Assembly: GCA_958295815.1 (NCBI GenBank)
Contig: OY282374.1
Span: 4,864,682-4,928,681 of the forward strand
DNA from: Candidatus Poribacteria bacterium
GTDB taxonomy: Bacteria; Poribacteria; WGA-4E; WGA-3G
Length of the DNA: 64,000 nucleotides
Reading direction: 5' to 3'
Below are positions 18,439 to 26,955 of the stretch, in pieces. Every line of letters begins with the position of its first letter. The first letter of the stretch is position 1. Below the pieces are notes generated by a model. It was not told where the DNA came from. It saw only the letters and a list, made by a program, of their open reading frames with translations, and made no database searches. Position numbers and translations under genes: made by a program.

Positions 18439-19125
18439 TTAAGAAGCAGATGCGACTTGGAACACAACATCAATGCCGACCCTTAACAGCCAAATGATTA
18501 CCGCCGTAAAACACGCCTTTGCTTTACTGACCTCGGCAAGTGTAGCAACTGCCACAGTTAAAACAAAGATATTCCATATACTCAAGATGTCTACATAACT
18601 TAAAAACAGCAGAAGGAACGGACTTTCGAGGGATGGCATCAACATGTGCATCCCCGGAATAACCCTTATATCAACGATTGTCTCAATATCCTCAACACGC
18701 TTAAAAACTGGAATGAATGCGGTATTGATAAAAAATACCACTGGATTAATCAAGATGGCATGCCACCAAGCGGCGAAGATGTGTTTAAATTTAAGTGCCT
18801 CATTTACCTTGAAAACCCGCGATACCACAATGAGTCCAGTACTGAACACAACGGCACAGAGAACACCAAGAATAATCCCACTCACTGCAACAAATACCAT
18901 AGATGTTGCTCTGGTAGATCCAAACAGCTCAATACTGGCTAATCTACTTGCATACCGTGGGTTAATGAACCGCTGTGTAAATGGAAAAACCATCCACGCC
19001 AGTACCACAACAAGGAAGCAGAAGACAAGGAAGGCAATACGACACTTTGGTTTAGATTTCAATCGCGTAAACGTAGCCTTTGGGTTCGCAACGAGATCGA
19101 TGAGATTTTGCCAACTTTCTTTCAT
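18439..19125 (-). CDS. YIP1-family integral membrane protein, tandem paralogue
   Basis: A 228-residue paralogue of the downstream gene. Both share MKESWQNLIDL at the start, NPKATFTRLKS/NPRATFTRLKS, the FKHIFAA segment, VIPGMHML/VIPGLHML and a TKACFTAIIIWLL-type last membrane helix. The paralogue comparison fixes the start at 19125; a frame extension to 19152 would begin at TTG without support. The gene pair follows an unassigned 158-bp gap. Membrane location is clear; role is unknown. Confidence 0.7.
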   Translation of the reverse strand: MKESWQNLIDLVANPKATFTRLKSKPKCRIAFLVFCFLVVVLAWMVFPFTQRFINPRYASRLASIELFGSTRATSMVFVAVSGIILGVLCAVVFSTGLIVVSRVFKVNEALKFKHIFAAWWHAILINPVVFFINTAFIPVFKRVEDIETIVDIRVIPGMHMLMPSLESPFLLLFLSYVDILSIWNIFVLTVAVATLAEVSKAKACFTAVIIWLLRVGIDVVFQVASAS

Positions 19126-19283
19126 GATTTGACGCTTCGGAGACAGGAACAATTTCTCGCAGAATACCGTCTATCTACAAACCTTAAGACCGTAGATAAT
19201 ATAGCAAATCCTACACAAATTAGCAAAATATTCCAACTCAACAGAGGGGTACGTCTACGAGTAGAAGCAACCGTGATTCACTC

Positions 19284-20411
19284 CTACTGTTTACTTGTTT
19301 CTGCCTCCAACTGTGCCTTCTGCCACCCGTAATCAACATCTCCTTTGTAGAATTTGTCTGGATGTTCAACTGCCCAAATTTGCTTGTGAATAATCCAGTT
19401 TTGCGGATCCAATGTGAGAGCCTTTCGCCATTCTGCCATCGCCTCCTGTTTTTTACCTGCTTCCAACAAGACGAGACCGAGTTGAAAACGGGCAGAGGCT
19501 TCAGTGATAGTTTGCGCCACTGGCGCATTTGACTGCTCCATATCGCGGAGCAACACCGCATTATAGTTGGGGTCTGACAACCATTTTTCAAGCATTGTAA
19601 TGGTTTCTTGATTCTTAACATTGATATTGAAAGGTGCTTTGACGAGTCGTCCGGCTTCATCAATCATGATACCGTATGGGATAGCCTTGAGGTTATAGCG
19701 GGTACCGAATATATTCTCTGAATCGACGAGCGTAACAAAATCAGCATTCGCGGCATCATGCCACGGGCGGACTACAGCTGCGCCTTGCGCATCAAGTGCT
19801 ATAGAGACGATGTTCAGTTTTTCGCGATGTTTCGTGTAAAATTTCTGCCAACCTGGCAGTTGTCCACGACAAGCTCACCACGAGCCCCAAACATAGAGGA
19901 GGGTCTTTTTTCCGCGGAAATCTCGTAAATCTTTTGGGGTATCTTGTAGGTCAGGGAGTGTGAATTCCGGGGCAAGGTGTGCGGGTTGGATAATCTCCAT
20001 GGCATTTGGTGATGCTTTAAAAATTTCAAAACCGAAAGGTACTGCGACACTCGCAGGTCGTGCATACGCTACGCCGTCAATGTCTATAGCACCGTTCTTA
20101 CTATCTTGAAATTGGAGTGGTACACAGAGTTCCGATTCTGTCCCGCCACAAAGAACCGCCATCTTCCCACCTTCTGGGTATTCAACCTTCAAACCGAGTT
20201 GTTCCGCGAAATGCTCTAAAGGCACCAACCATGCGTCATTTTTTAAGACAGGTGGTGTGGTGAATTTGATCGGTTGCGAATCTACCGAAACCTGCAACTC
20301 ACTGTTTTTCATGCTATTCCCTTGGATGTTCCCTATTTGTAAGCCTACGATACAGAATAATGCTACTAACACGGCGTGTTGCACCTTGCGATTCCATGTT
20401 GCAATAATCAT
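19284..20411 (-). CDS. Predicted selenoprotein: membrane-anchored thioredoxin-like protein with TPR tail
   Basis: A 375-residue protein if the in-frame UGA at 19875-19877 encodes selenocysteine (residue 179). Residues 10-30 form a membrane anchor or signal. Residues ~35-125 resemble a copper-amine-oxidase-type N-terminal (stalk) domain around WLVPLEHFAEQLGL. A thioredoxin fold follows: LLYVWGSW, then UGA, then ACRGQLPGW, and later KAIPYG supplying the cis-Pro at 245. A TPR-like helical pair occupies ~300-345. The frame stays open for 69 codons between the UGA and the next Met, and a SECIS-like hairpin lies 15 bases after the UGA. It overlaps the cytochrome gene by four bases (ATGA). Two broken ORFs, or a single-base error of a Cys codon, are the alternatives. 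Confidence 0.8.
19845..19859 (-). promoter_or_regulatory. SECIS-like hairpin for UGA recoding
   Basis: Read on the minus strand, CTGCCA-GGT-TGGCAG forms a perfect 6-bp stem with a three-base loop starting with G. It begins 15 bases after the in-frame UGA and its loop is about 22 bases away. Bacterial SECIS elements are small hairpins inside the coding region with a G early in the apical loop at about this distance. Confidence 0.7.
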
Positions 20412-20776
20412 TGGGTATTCTTCTCTCTGTGTTGCGAATCGTAAATGAGGAATTCAATTATCTTGTCAGCGGTTTTCGGGGTAAGTCCGGACCCTGGTTT
20501 CTTCATCATTTTATAGACATATTCCCGCCACACTTCCGATGTGAAGGTTGAGTTAATTGGTCGTGCGACAGTATGACATCGACTACATTTACGGGTAAAA
20601 AGCTCGTAAGTCTCTTGCATTTTAGGTGAATAGGCGGTAACATCAATAAAGTTAGGACCCTTATCCGCTGGATAGGTTTTCGGTGCGACGCGTGGAACGC
20701 GTAATGCGTAAATCATGCCAATACCAACGAGCAAAATAATCGCTAAAACAGCGACCCAGACGATTGTGTTCTGCAT
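20408..20776 (-). CDS. Membrane-anchored monohaem c-type cytochrome
   Basis: A 122-residue protein with one N-terminal membrane helix (residues ~5-25) and a periplasmic haem c domain. The haem-binding motif CSRCH is at 64-68; Met90 or Met91 in YKMMKKPGSG is a candidate sixth ligand. It should carry single electrons at the outer face of the membrane. Its stop overlaps the start of the thioredoxin-like selenoprotein, so the two are translationally coupled and probably work together in extracytoplasmic redox chemistry. A 39-bp duplication covers its start region. Confidence 0.85.
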   Translation of the reverse strand: MQNTIVWVAVLAIILLVGIGMIYALRVPRVAPKTYPADKGPNFIDVTAYSPKMQETYELFTRKCSRCHTVARPINSTFTSEVWREYVYKMMKKPGSGLTPKTADKIIEFLIYDSQHREKNTQ

Positions 20777-20825
20777 TTCTTATAAGACAGCGATCCAGAC
20801 GATTGTGTTCTGCATTTTTTATTTC
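20748..20825. repeat. 39-bp tandem duplication over the cytochrome start
   Basis: Two copies (20748-20786 and 20787-20825) differ at few positions. On the minus strand the upstream copy recreates ATG plus the first codons, MQNTIVWIAVL, then stops at TAA two codons before the true ATG. The result is an 11-codon upstream ORF at 20780-20815 in the same frame as the gene. Confidence 0.85.
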
Positions 20826-20861
20826 CCAGAACAACCGACGCAGCAACTCAGACGTAATAGT

Positions 20862-22712
20862 TTAAAGATCTTTCACTTTTTGCACAATAGCATTCGCACT
20901 AATGCCGTGATGTTCCAAAAGTTCTTCCGGTTTTCCAGAGCGTGGCATTCCTGTAACCGCAAGTTTATGGACGCAAACGCCATCAGTTGCGACGGCATCC
21001 AACACGGCATCTCCCAAACCGCCCTCAGGGTAGTGGTCTTCGACGGTGATTAAGGTATTGTTAGTCTGAGATGCTGCGGCTTGTAGTGCTTGTTTATCAA
21101 TCGGCTTGATGGAGTACAAGTCAAGCACGCGGATAGCGATGCCTTCTGCAGCAAGTATTTCGTGTGCTTTAAGCGTCTCGTGCAGGGTCACACCTGCGGC
21201 AACGACGGTCACTTTATCCGCATCGCTTTCTCGAAGGACCTTACATCCACCGATTGGAAAACTTTCGTCGGCATCATAGAGGATTGAGGTTTGTGGACGT
21301 GATGTGCGGAGATAGACGATACCTTGATGCGCTGCAGCTTCTGCGACGAGACGTTCGGCGGTAACAGCGTCACTCGGGTAGAGTACGGCTGCCCCCGGAA
21401 TCGCCCGGAACATTGCGATGTCCTCTAAACCCATCTGCGACGGTCCGTCTTCACCGATTGAGACGCCACAGTGTGATCCAGCATATTTAATATTGGCTTG
21501 AGAGATAGCGGACATCCGGATCTGATCGTAGGCGCGGGATAAAAACGCTGCGAATGTCGAGACAAACGGGATTTTCCCACGTTTCGCCAAACCGATGCCT
21601 GCTCCTACCAAATTCTGTTCTGCGATGAACATCTCGAAGAACCGGTTCGGATGGAGTGTCATAAATTGCTCGGCATAAGTGGAGTTTTTAGTATCACCAT
21701 CCAAAGCAACAACATTGGGGTTGGCAGTTCCGAGCTTAGCGAGTCCTATGCCGTAGCCGCCTCGCGTTGCGACTTCCTCGTCAGGCGAATAGTCGGGGGG
21801 TTCACATTCGGTTGGAGCAACACGATCTGCGTCTACTACAGGGGTAGGTGATTCAATCTGAATGGGCACATCTGTATGCAGTGGACCGAGTTCAGCTAAC
21901 GCTTCATCAAGGTCTTCACCTTTGGGGATTGCTTTCCCGTGCCAGTTGTCTGCGTTTTCAAGGGATGAAACGCCTTTGCCTTTAAAGGTCTTGGCAACTA
22001 TCATTGTGGGTTTATCGGTCGAGGCTTTGGCTTTAGCGAGTGCGGGTAGAATTTCGTCAAAATCGTGCCCATCAATACCGATGGTTTGCCACCCGAAAGC
22101 CTCGAAACGTCGGCAGTAGGTGTCAATATCAAAGGCGTACATAGTGCGCTGGCTCTGCCCAAGGGCATTGACATCAACAATTCCGATCAGGTTATTGAGT
22201 TGGTAGTGTGACGCCAGCGCGGCAGCTTCCCAAACGCCACCTTCGGCAGTCTCACCATCACCGAGGAGGACGTATACGCGGTAATCGGATGCCTCTAAAT
22301 ATTTGCCGTTAAGAGCCATACCGAGCCCCAGTGATAAGCCCTGTCCGAGGGATCCTGTTGCCACTTCTGTCCATTCAAATCGTGGTGTTGGATGCCCTTC
22401 CAAGATGCTGTCAATTTGTCGCAGTGTTCGCAGTTTGTCAATGGGGATAATACCCGCTTCGGCATAAGCAGCATAAAGAATGGGTGCGGCATGTCCTTTG
22501 GATAATATGAACCTATCGTTATTGGGATTCTGGGCATCCGTAGTGTCATAACGCATAGCGTGAAAAAAGAGCGCAGAGACAATATCCGCAGCAGAGAGAC
22601 ATGTGGTTGGGTGTCCGGAGCCTGCCTCCGATGTAGAGATAAGGGAATGAATACGTAAATTCGTTGCCTTTTGTTTGAGAAGATTTTTCAAGGTTTCCAC
22701 AAGTTTTGTCAA
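20862..22712 (-). CDS. tkt: Transketolase, full-length single chain
   Basis: A 616-residue thiamine-diphosphate enzyme that moves two-carbon units between sugar phosphates in the pentose phosphate pathway. The N-terminal half has SGHPTTCLSAADI, SKGHAAP and the ThDP/Mg motif GDGETAEGGVWE through DVNALGQS. The middle domain has FIAEQNLVGAGIGLAKRGKIPFVSTFAAFLSRA and the C-terminal domain has VEDHYPEGGLGDAV. It is shorter than E. coli transketolase and closer to the compact animal type. The start is uncertain: the listed first codon is TTG, and a GTG four codons later is possible. It is followed on the same strand by the cytochrome pair. Confidence 0.9.
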   Translation of the reverse strand: MTKLVETLKNLLKQKATNLRIHSLISTSEAGSGHPTTCLSAADIVSALFFHAMRYDTTDAQNPNNDRFILSKGHAAPILYAAYAEAGIIPIDKLRTLRQIDSILEGHPTPRFEWTEVATGSLGQGLSLGLGMALNGKYLEASDYRVYVLLGDGETAEGGVWEAAALASHYQLNNLIGIVDVNALGQSQRTMYAFDIDTYCRRFEAFGWQTIGIDGHDFDEILPALAKAKASTDKPTMIVAKTFKGKGVSSLENADNWHGKAIPKGEDLDEALAELGPLHTDVPIQIESPTPVVDADRVAPTECEPPDYSPDEEVATRGGYGIGLAKLGTANPNVVALDGDTKNSTYAEQFMTLHPNRFFEMFIAEQNLVGAGIGLAKRGKIPFVSTFAAFLSRAYDQIRMSAISQANIKYAGSHCGVSIGEDGPSQMGLEDIAMFRAIPGAAVLYPSDAVTAERLVAEAAAHQGIVYLRTSRPQTSILYDADESFPIGGCKVLRESDADKVTVVAAGVTLHETLKAHEILAAEGIAIRVLDLYSIKPIDKQALQAAASQTNNTLITVEDHYPEGGLGDAVLDAVATDGVCVHKLAVTGMPRSGKPEELLEHHGISANAIVQKVKDL

Positions 22713-22782
22713 TCCTTTTTCTTTATGTAGAGTTGTACTTTGGGGTATGAACTTGCCAATAGTGTTCTAAGTCGCACATGGT

Positions 22783-23385
22783 TTAAGAAGCTTCGGCATC
22801 TAATTCATCTGCTCTACGCTGAGCAGCTAATGTGAGATAATGCCCTTGGCACTTTTCGATGAGAGCTTTGAAAGTTTCAACTGCTTGCGAAATGTTTTGC
22901 GTTTTGACGTATGCCTCTGCCTGCCAGTACATTGCTTTTGCTACGATTTCACCAACTTGTGCCTCAGTCAGATCGCGCGCTGTGCGTTGGGATGCGTCTG
23001 CAATGGCTTCTTCAAATTTTTCGACTGCCTGTTGATAATTTTTCTCTTCAAAATAGGCTGTCATCGCGTCTGTATAGGCGTTGTTGTTCTGTTCGTAGGA
23101 CTGAAAGAGTATACCGGCAGGGTTTACCGGAATCAATGGTGACGGGACCTCGTCGAATTCGTCTCCACCGAGTATCTCTGCAATCCGATCAAACGGGTTG
23201 GATTTATCACTGTCATCATCGCCGTTATTATCATCTTGTCCTTCGATTATTTCTGGTCCTACCTCAGGAGAATTTTCATCTTCTGGGAAGTCGCTACCGA
23301 TATCAGCATCATCCTCTTCATCCGGTAATGAATCCTGTGGCTCATCATCAAAATCATCTATTTCGTCGTCATGGTTAAATAGCAT
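22783..23385 (-). CDS. Acidic N-terminus, TPR-like protein
   Basis: A 200-residue protein. The first ~90 residues are extremely Asp/Glu-rich and probably disordered. The C-terminal half has two TPR-like helix pairs, containing YTDAMTAYFEEKNYQQAVEKF and MYWQAEAYVKTQNISQAVETFKALI. TPRs bind other proteins; the acidic arm could bind basic partners or act as a spacer. GGAGG precedes the ATG. The specific role is unknown. Confidence 0.65.
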   Translation of the reverse strand: MLFNHDDEIDDFDDEPQDSLPDEEDDADIGSDFPEDENSPEVGPEIIEGQDDNNGDDDSDKSNPFDRIAEILGGDEFDEVPSPLIPVNPAGILFQSYEQNNNAYTDAMTAYFEEKNYQQAVEKFEEAIADASQRTARDLTEAQVGEIVAKAMYWQAEAYVKTQNISQAVETFKALIEKCQGHYLTLAAQRRADELDAEAS

Positions 23386-23446
23386 CTATTCCTCCATTTC
23401 ATATTTTTTTACACCACGGTGTTCTTAGATAGTCAGTTGAGTTGTC

Positions 23447-23474
23447 CTTATATGATATTGTAAGATAAAGGCAA
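23447..23474 (-). promoter_or_regulatory. Possible promoter of the acidic TPR gene
   Basis: On the minus strand TTGCCT (23469-23474) and TATAAG (23447-23452) are 16 bases apart, about 60 bases before the ATG. The match is moderate. Confidence 0.35.
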
Positions 23475-23496
23475 GCGTGTATGCCTTATCGCGCGC

Positions 23497-23551
23497 GTAG
23501 GCGGACACCGTCCCCGCACGCTATTTACTACGGGGACCCCGGCCCGCCTAC
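23497..23551. repeat. 55-bp two-step inverted repeat
   Basis: GTAGGCGG (23497-23504) pairs with CCGCCTAC (23544-23551), and inside it GTCCCCG (23510-23516) pairs with CGGGGAC (23531-23537). It lies between two minus-strand genes. There is no T-run, so a dispersed palindromic element is more likely than a simple terminator. Confidence 0.65.
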
Positions 23552-23607
23552 ACAGCAGTTCTCATATTAATCAGGAAACTCGTGAACTACCCCAAGTACC
23601 GAGATAC

Positions 23608-24435
23608 TTAGTATTTGACTTTCACGTCTGCCCAAGTGGTTGTCATTTTGTCGGCGGGCTCAACTGCCAAGACTGCGAAGTAGAGTCCATCGTTATAGAG
23701 TTTCTGAATGTCATCCGGCTCCAGCGCAACATTGAAAATAGCGACTTCATCAATAGTAGCATCGGCGAATCGTCCGGCACAACAAGTGTCGTTACCAATG
23801 TAGACGGGACCAGTATCCAAATCAATTTCATTTTTAGCGATATCCATATCACTGGCTACTTTCCCATCAATATAGATGTACCACTCACCGGTTTTGCTAT
23901 CAAAAGTGGTGGTGTACATGTGCCAATCAGTAATATCCTTGGGGCCGACCTCACCGTCCCGCCAACCACCGGGTTTATTCCAACAACCCCCGTTACAAAT
24001 GGGCCAGGAAACATTATTTGTTCCTTGGTTGGGATGAATAATATAGGCATTTCGTTTTTCAACCATCCAGCCGTGCTGGTTCCAAGTATCAGTATGGCTT
24101 TTAACCCAGATCGAGACAGTTATAGCTTCGGTTGGGTTTTCATGGTCTGGAATGACGACGTGTGCGCCTGCGCCATCAAGCTCAAGTCCTTCTCCGAATT
24201 TACCCTCGACCCATTTCGGTTTACCCTCAAATTCACCGTCTAACCCATTTTCAGATGCATCGGTTGCAACATTCCCTTTGCCTTCGTCAAAAAGCCAGAG
24301 TCCCATAACAGTGCCGGGATCTATTGCTGCAGAGGCAGTGGATACGAAAAAAACACCAGCAAAACAGAGGCTGAAACCCGCAAAAACTAAACAGGCAAGC
24401 CGAAACTTTCGAGAAAAAATAGCACTGAAATTCAT
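23608..24435 (-). CDS. Secreted LamG-domain protein
   Basis: A 275-residue exported protein. The signal peptide covers roughly residues 1-35, ending near STASA. A single LamG/concanavalin-like domain follows, with VMGLWLFDEGKGNVATDASENG at its start, EAITVSIWVKS, and ATIDEVAIFNVALEPDDI near its end, all typical of LamG proteins that bind glycans. The tail LAVEPADKMTTTWADVK closely matches the tail of the secreted protein at 11393-12136. I chose the ATG at 24435 because GGAGGGGG lies just upstream; the in-frame ATG 15 bases earlier lacks this. A consensus-like promoter is found about 115 bases upstream. Confidence 0.85.
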   Translation of the reverse strand: MNFSAIFSRKFRLACLVFAGFSLCFAGVFFVSTASAAIDPGTVMGLWLFDEGKGNVATDASENGLDGEFEGKPKWVEGKFGEGLELDGAGAHVVIPDHENPTEAITVSIWVKSHTDTWNQHGWMVEKRNAYIIHPNQGTNNVSWPICNGGCWNKPGGWRDGEVGPKDITDWHMYTTTFDSKTGEWYIYIDGKVASDMDIAKNEIDLDTGPVYIGNDTCCAGRFADATIDEVAIFNVALEPDDIQKLYNDGLYFAVLAVEPADKMTTTWADVKVKY

Positions 24436-24548
24436 TTTTACCCCCTCCATCTATATTACAGTTCAAGAACGTCATACACATCCATGCGATTTACACGAAC
24501 ACACGATCATGGCAAACATAAATCGCTTCCAAAATATTACATGCATTT

Positions 24549-24577
24549 ATCATATCAGATTCATAGGTAGATGTCAA
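24549..24577 (-). promoter_or_regulatory. Strong sigma70-like promoter of the LamG gene
   Basis: On the minus strand TTGACA (24572-24577) and TATGAT (24549-24554) are separated by 17 bases. The predicted leader is about 107 bases. It diverges from the promoter at 24722. Confidence 0.65.
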
Positions 24578-24721
24578 GAAAAAAAATGAAATTCGAAGGC
24601 ATGTGTGTTTTGGTATTGCTATACCGTTTACGGCTTTTCGCGTGTAATACATGTGGCAGTTAATGCCGTGAAACGCTATTTCCTCAAAAGCGAAATGCCT
24701 GTAGTCACCAAGAAAAAAGCG

Positions 24722-24750
24722 TTGACATGAAAGGGAGTATCGTCTATAAT
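24722..24750 (+). promoter_or_regulatory. Full-consensus sigma70 promoter
   Basis: TTGACA (24722-24727), a 17-base spacer and TATAAT (24745-24750) match the sigma70 consensus perfectly. Transcription would begin near 24757, about 30 bases before the ATG of the membrane protein gene. Confidence 0.75.
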
Positions 24751-24787
24751 TCTCCCATATTTATCTTGAGAAAAAATATAGGTTTAT

Positions 24788-25885
24788 ATGAGAAACATAG
24801 CTATTATTTCTTTCCTTTTAATTTTGAGTGCGCAGTCGGTACTTGGGCAGACTTCAAACAGCAGCCTGAAAGTTTCAGACCTACCACCCACCGACTTTGG
24901 ACATGGAAAACCGATGAGTAGTTTTCTTATTGCTCAAAGTGAAACGAGACAAGGACCAGAAACTACTCCTCCTACAAATTCAAAACCGGAAGAGGCTTCC
25001 GCAAAGCCATCGACACAAACACAAGGTTCGATCGCTGACCAAGCGAACGATGGAACAGAGCAAGAAAAACAAACACAGTCGCAAAAGCAGCAACGCGTAT
25101 TAAAGATTGTTAACGATTATGAATTGGCTGCGGATGAGGCGTTAACAACACTCATTATGATTGCTGGTGACGCCAGGTTACAAGGGAGCGTTACTGAAAA
25201 TGTGTTGGTGTTCGGTGGGAATGTCGAACTCACACAAGGATCACGGGTAAACGGAACACTTCAGGTTATAGGCGGACAGGTATCGGGAAGCATAGAAGGG
25301 GTAGCAAATCTCCAAGTGAACAATGACTGGGAGATGGTACCTGCTGCAGTGAAACTTGTGATGCATCCCTATATTTTTTGGAAAATTACTGACGAGCAAA
25401 CAAATTTACGATGGACCTTAATTAAATCCGGGATTTTCCTTTTGATGTATCTGCTGGTGTTAGCCGCACTTCCAAAGCCGATAAACGCGATAAGTGGGCT
25501 GCTGGCACGTAGACCAATTGGGAGTGTCTTATTTGGTATCCTGATGTTGCCCGTGATACCACTGATTCTCACGTTACTGACGGTGTCAATTGTTGGGGTT
25601 CCCTTCATGTTGATGGTATTGGCACTCTTGGTTCCCTTGGCGGTCTGTGGCAAGACAGCGATTTTCCTTACGCTCAGCAGTACGATCTTTACAGGACGAT
25701 TAAAACCACTTGGCGTAATCTTCGGTTATATTCTCTATTTTATGGCGACAGCTCTGCCGTATATTGATTGGGTGACGTTTCTCCTTGTCAACGCTATCAG
25801 CATCGGGTTATGTTTGCTGAGCGGTATTAGCACGGTATTGCCGGAAGACCCGCGTAAAGACATTTCTTGGTCAGAAAGGGTTTAG
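24788..25885 (+). CDS. Exported membrane protein with polymer-forming (bactofilin-like) segment
   Basis: A 365-residue protein. A signal peptide spans residues ~1-21. A Gln/Thr/Pro-rich linker runs to about residue 95. Residues ~110-175 form a short beta-helix-like stretch with the cadence LIMIAGDARLQGSV, VLVFGGNVELTQGS and LQVIGGQVSGSI, as in polymer-forming or bactofilin-type domains. The C-terminal half has four to six membrane helices. It probably assembles or gates at the envelope. The last codons overlap the ribosome region of the downstream VWA gene, so the two are coupled. Confidence 0.65.
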   Translation: MRNIAIISFLLILSAQSVLGQTSNSSLKVSDLPPTDFGHGKPMSSFLIAQSETRQGPETTPPTNSKPEEASAKPSTQTQGSIADQANDGTEQEKQTQSQKQQRVLKIVNDYELAADEALTTLIMIAGDARLQGSVTENVLVFGGNVELTQGSRVNGTLQVIGGQVSGSIEGVANLQVNNDWEMVPAAVKLVMHPYIFWKITDEQTNLRWTLIKSGIFLLMYLLVLAALPKPINAISGLLARRPIGSVLFGILMLPVIPLILTLLTVSIVGVPFMLMVLALLVPLAVCGKTAIFLTLSSTIFTGRLKPLGVIFGYILYFMATALPYIDWVTFLLVNAISIGLCLLSGISTVLPEDPRKDISWSERV

Positions 25886-25890
25886 CGGAC

Positions 25891-26898
25891 ATGCAATTAG
25901 TCTCCCCGTCTTTCCTCGTTCTGCTGATCGTAGTGCCGTTGTTAATAATTGCTGGACGATGGCTCCGCAAAGAGGAGATTGTTCCGGTAGTTCGTTTTTC
26001 TGATTTTAGACACGGATTTACAGCAGGTATTCAACAGATGCGTCGGACCCTTTCTGTTAAAGCGCTACCCATACTTCGGGTGGTAAGGTTTGTCGTTCTT
26101 GCGCTTCTTATCTTTACACTTGCTCGTCCCCAACTCTCTCAAAGCCGTGTGCATAATTTCGCGGAGGGCATTGATATCCTCTTAGTACTCGATATTTCGG
26201 GGAGTATGCGGGCAGAAGATTTTGAAGGTGCGAATCGTATCCAAGTCGCGAAATTGGTTGTTAACGATTTTCTGAGCCATCGCGAAAACGATCGTATCGG
26301 CTTAGTTGCTTTTAGCGGTGAGAGTTTTACGCTCTGCCCTCTCACGTTGGATTATCGAGCCTTGATGGAGTCACTACGCGACGTAGAGATTGGTCAGTTA
26401 GAAGATGGCACGGCTATCGGTGATGCCCTCGCGACTGCGATTTATCGGTTACGTGTTTCAGAATCTAAAACGAAGATCGTTATCCTCCTGACCGACGGCG
26501 AAAACAATGCAGGCACTATCGATCCTGGGACAGCGACATCCCTCGCACAGTCCTTCGGGATTAAGGTTTATACGATCGGCATGGGAAAAGAAGGAGGCGC
26601 ACGGATCCCGTATGCCGATACCACATTCGGCAAGCGATACCATGAGGTTTTAACTTACCTTGACGAAGATACTTTGAAACAGATTGCCAACGGAACCGGC
26701 GGCCGCTACTTTCGTGCTACAGACGCTCAATCCTTGAAACGTGTCTATGCAGAAATTGATGGATTTGAAAAGACGAGATTTAAGACAGCCAGCTCTACTG
26801 TCTATAAGGAGTTAGCGGCATATTTCTTGATACCTGCAGTTTTGCTGTTAGGAATAGAGGTTCTATTGGGTAATACAGTGCTACGAAAAATTCCGTAA
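25891..26898 (+). CDS. BatA-like VWA-domain membrane protein
   Basis: A 335-residue protein with membrane helices near residues 6-22, 61-77 and the C-terminus (~308-326), enclosing a von Willebrand A domain. The metal-ion-dependent adhesion site is intact: DISGS at 101-105, plus LTDGENNAGT. This is the architecture of BatA-type aerotolerance/MoxR-associated proteins, although no MoxR gene is in the window. I chose the ATG at 25891, preceded by AAAGGG, over a TTG 24 bases earlier. It starts five bases after the stop of the upstream membrane protein. Confidence 0.85.
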   Translation: MQLVSPSFLVLLIVVPLLIIAGRWLRKEEIVPVVRFSDFRHGFTAGIQQMRRTLSVKALPILRVVRFVVLALLIFTLARPQLSQSRVHNFAEGIDILLVLDISGSMRAEDFEGANRIQVAKLVVNDFLSHRENDRIGLVAFSGESFTLCPLTLDYRALMESLRDVEIGQLEDGTAIGDALATAIYRLRVSESKTKIVILLTDGENNAGTIDPGTATSLAQSFGIKVYTIGMGKEGGARIPYADTTFGKRYHEVLTYLDEDTLKQIANGTGGRYFRATDAQSLKRVYAEIDGFEKTRFKTASSTVYKELAAYFLIPAVLLLGIEVLLGNTVLRKIP

Positions 26899-26955
26899 TT
26901 TTTTCATATCAAATTTTCTGCTTTCAAACAGGCAGGAAAGACTGTAGGAGAAAAA

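Noticed and set aside
19284..19667. A separate 127-codon TPR gene downstream of the UGA.
   Set aside because: Its start is an internal Met within a thioredoxin fold (just after the cis-Pro), and the frame is continuous with the upstream part through one UGA.
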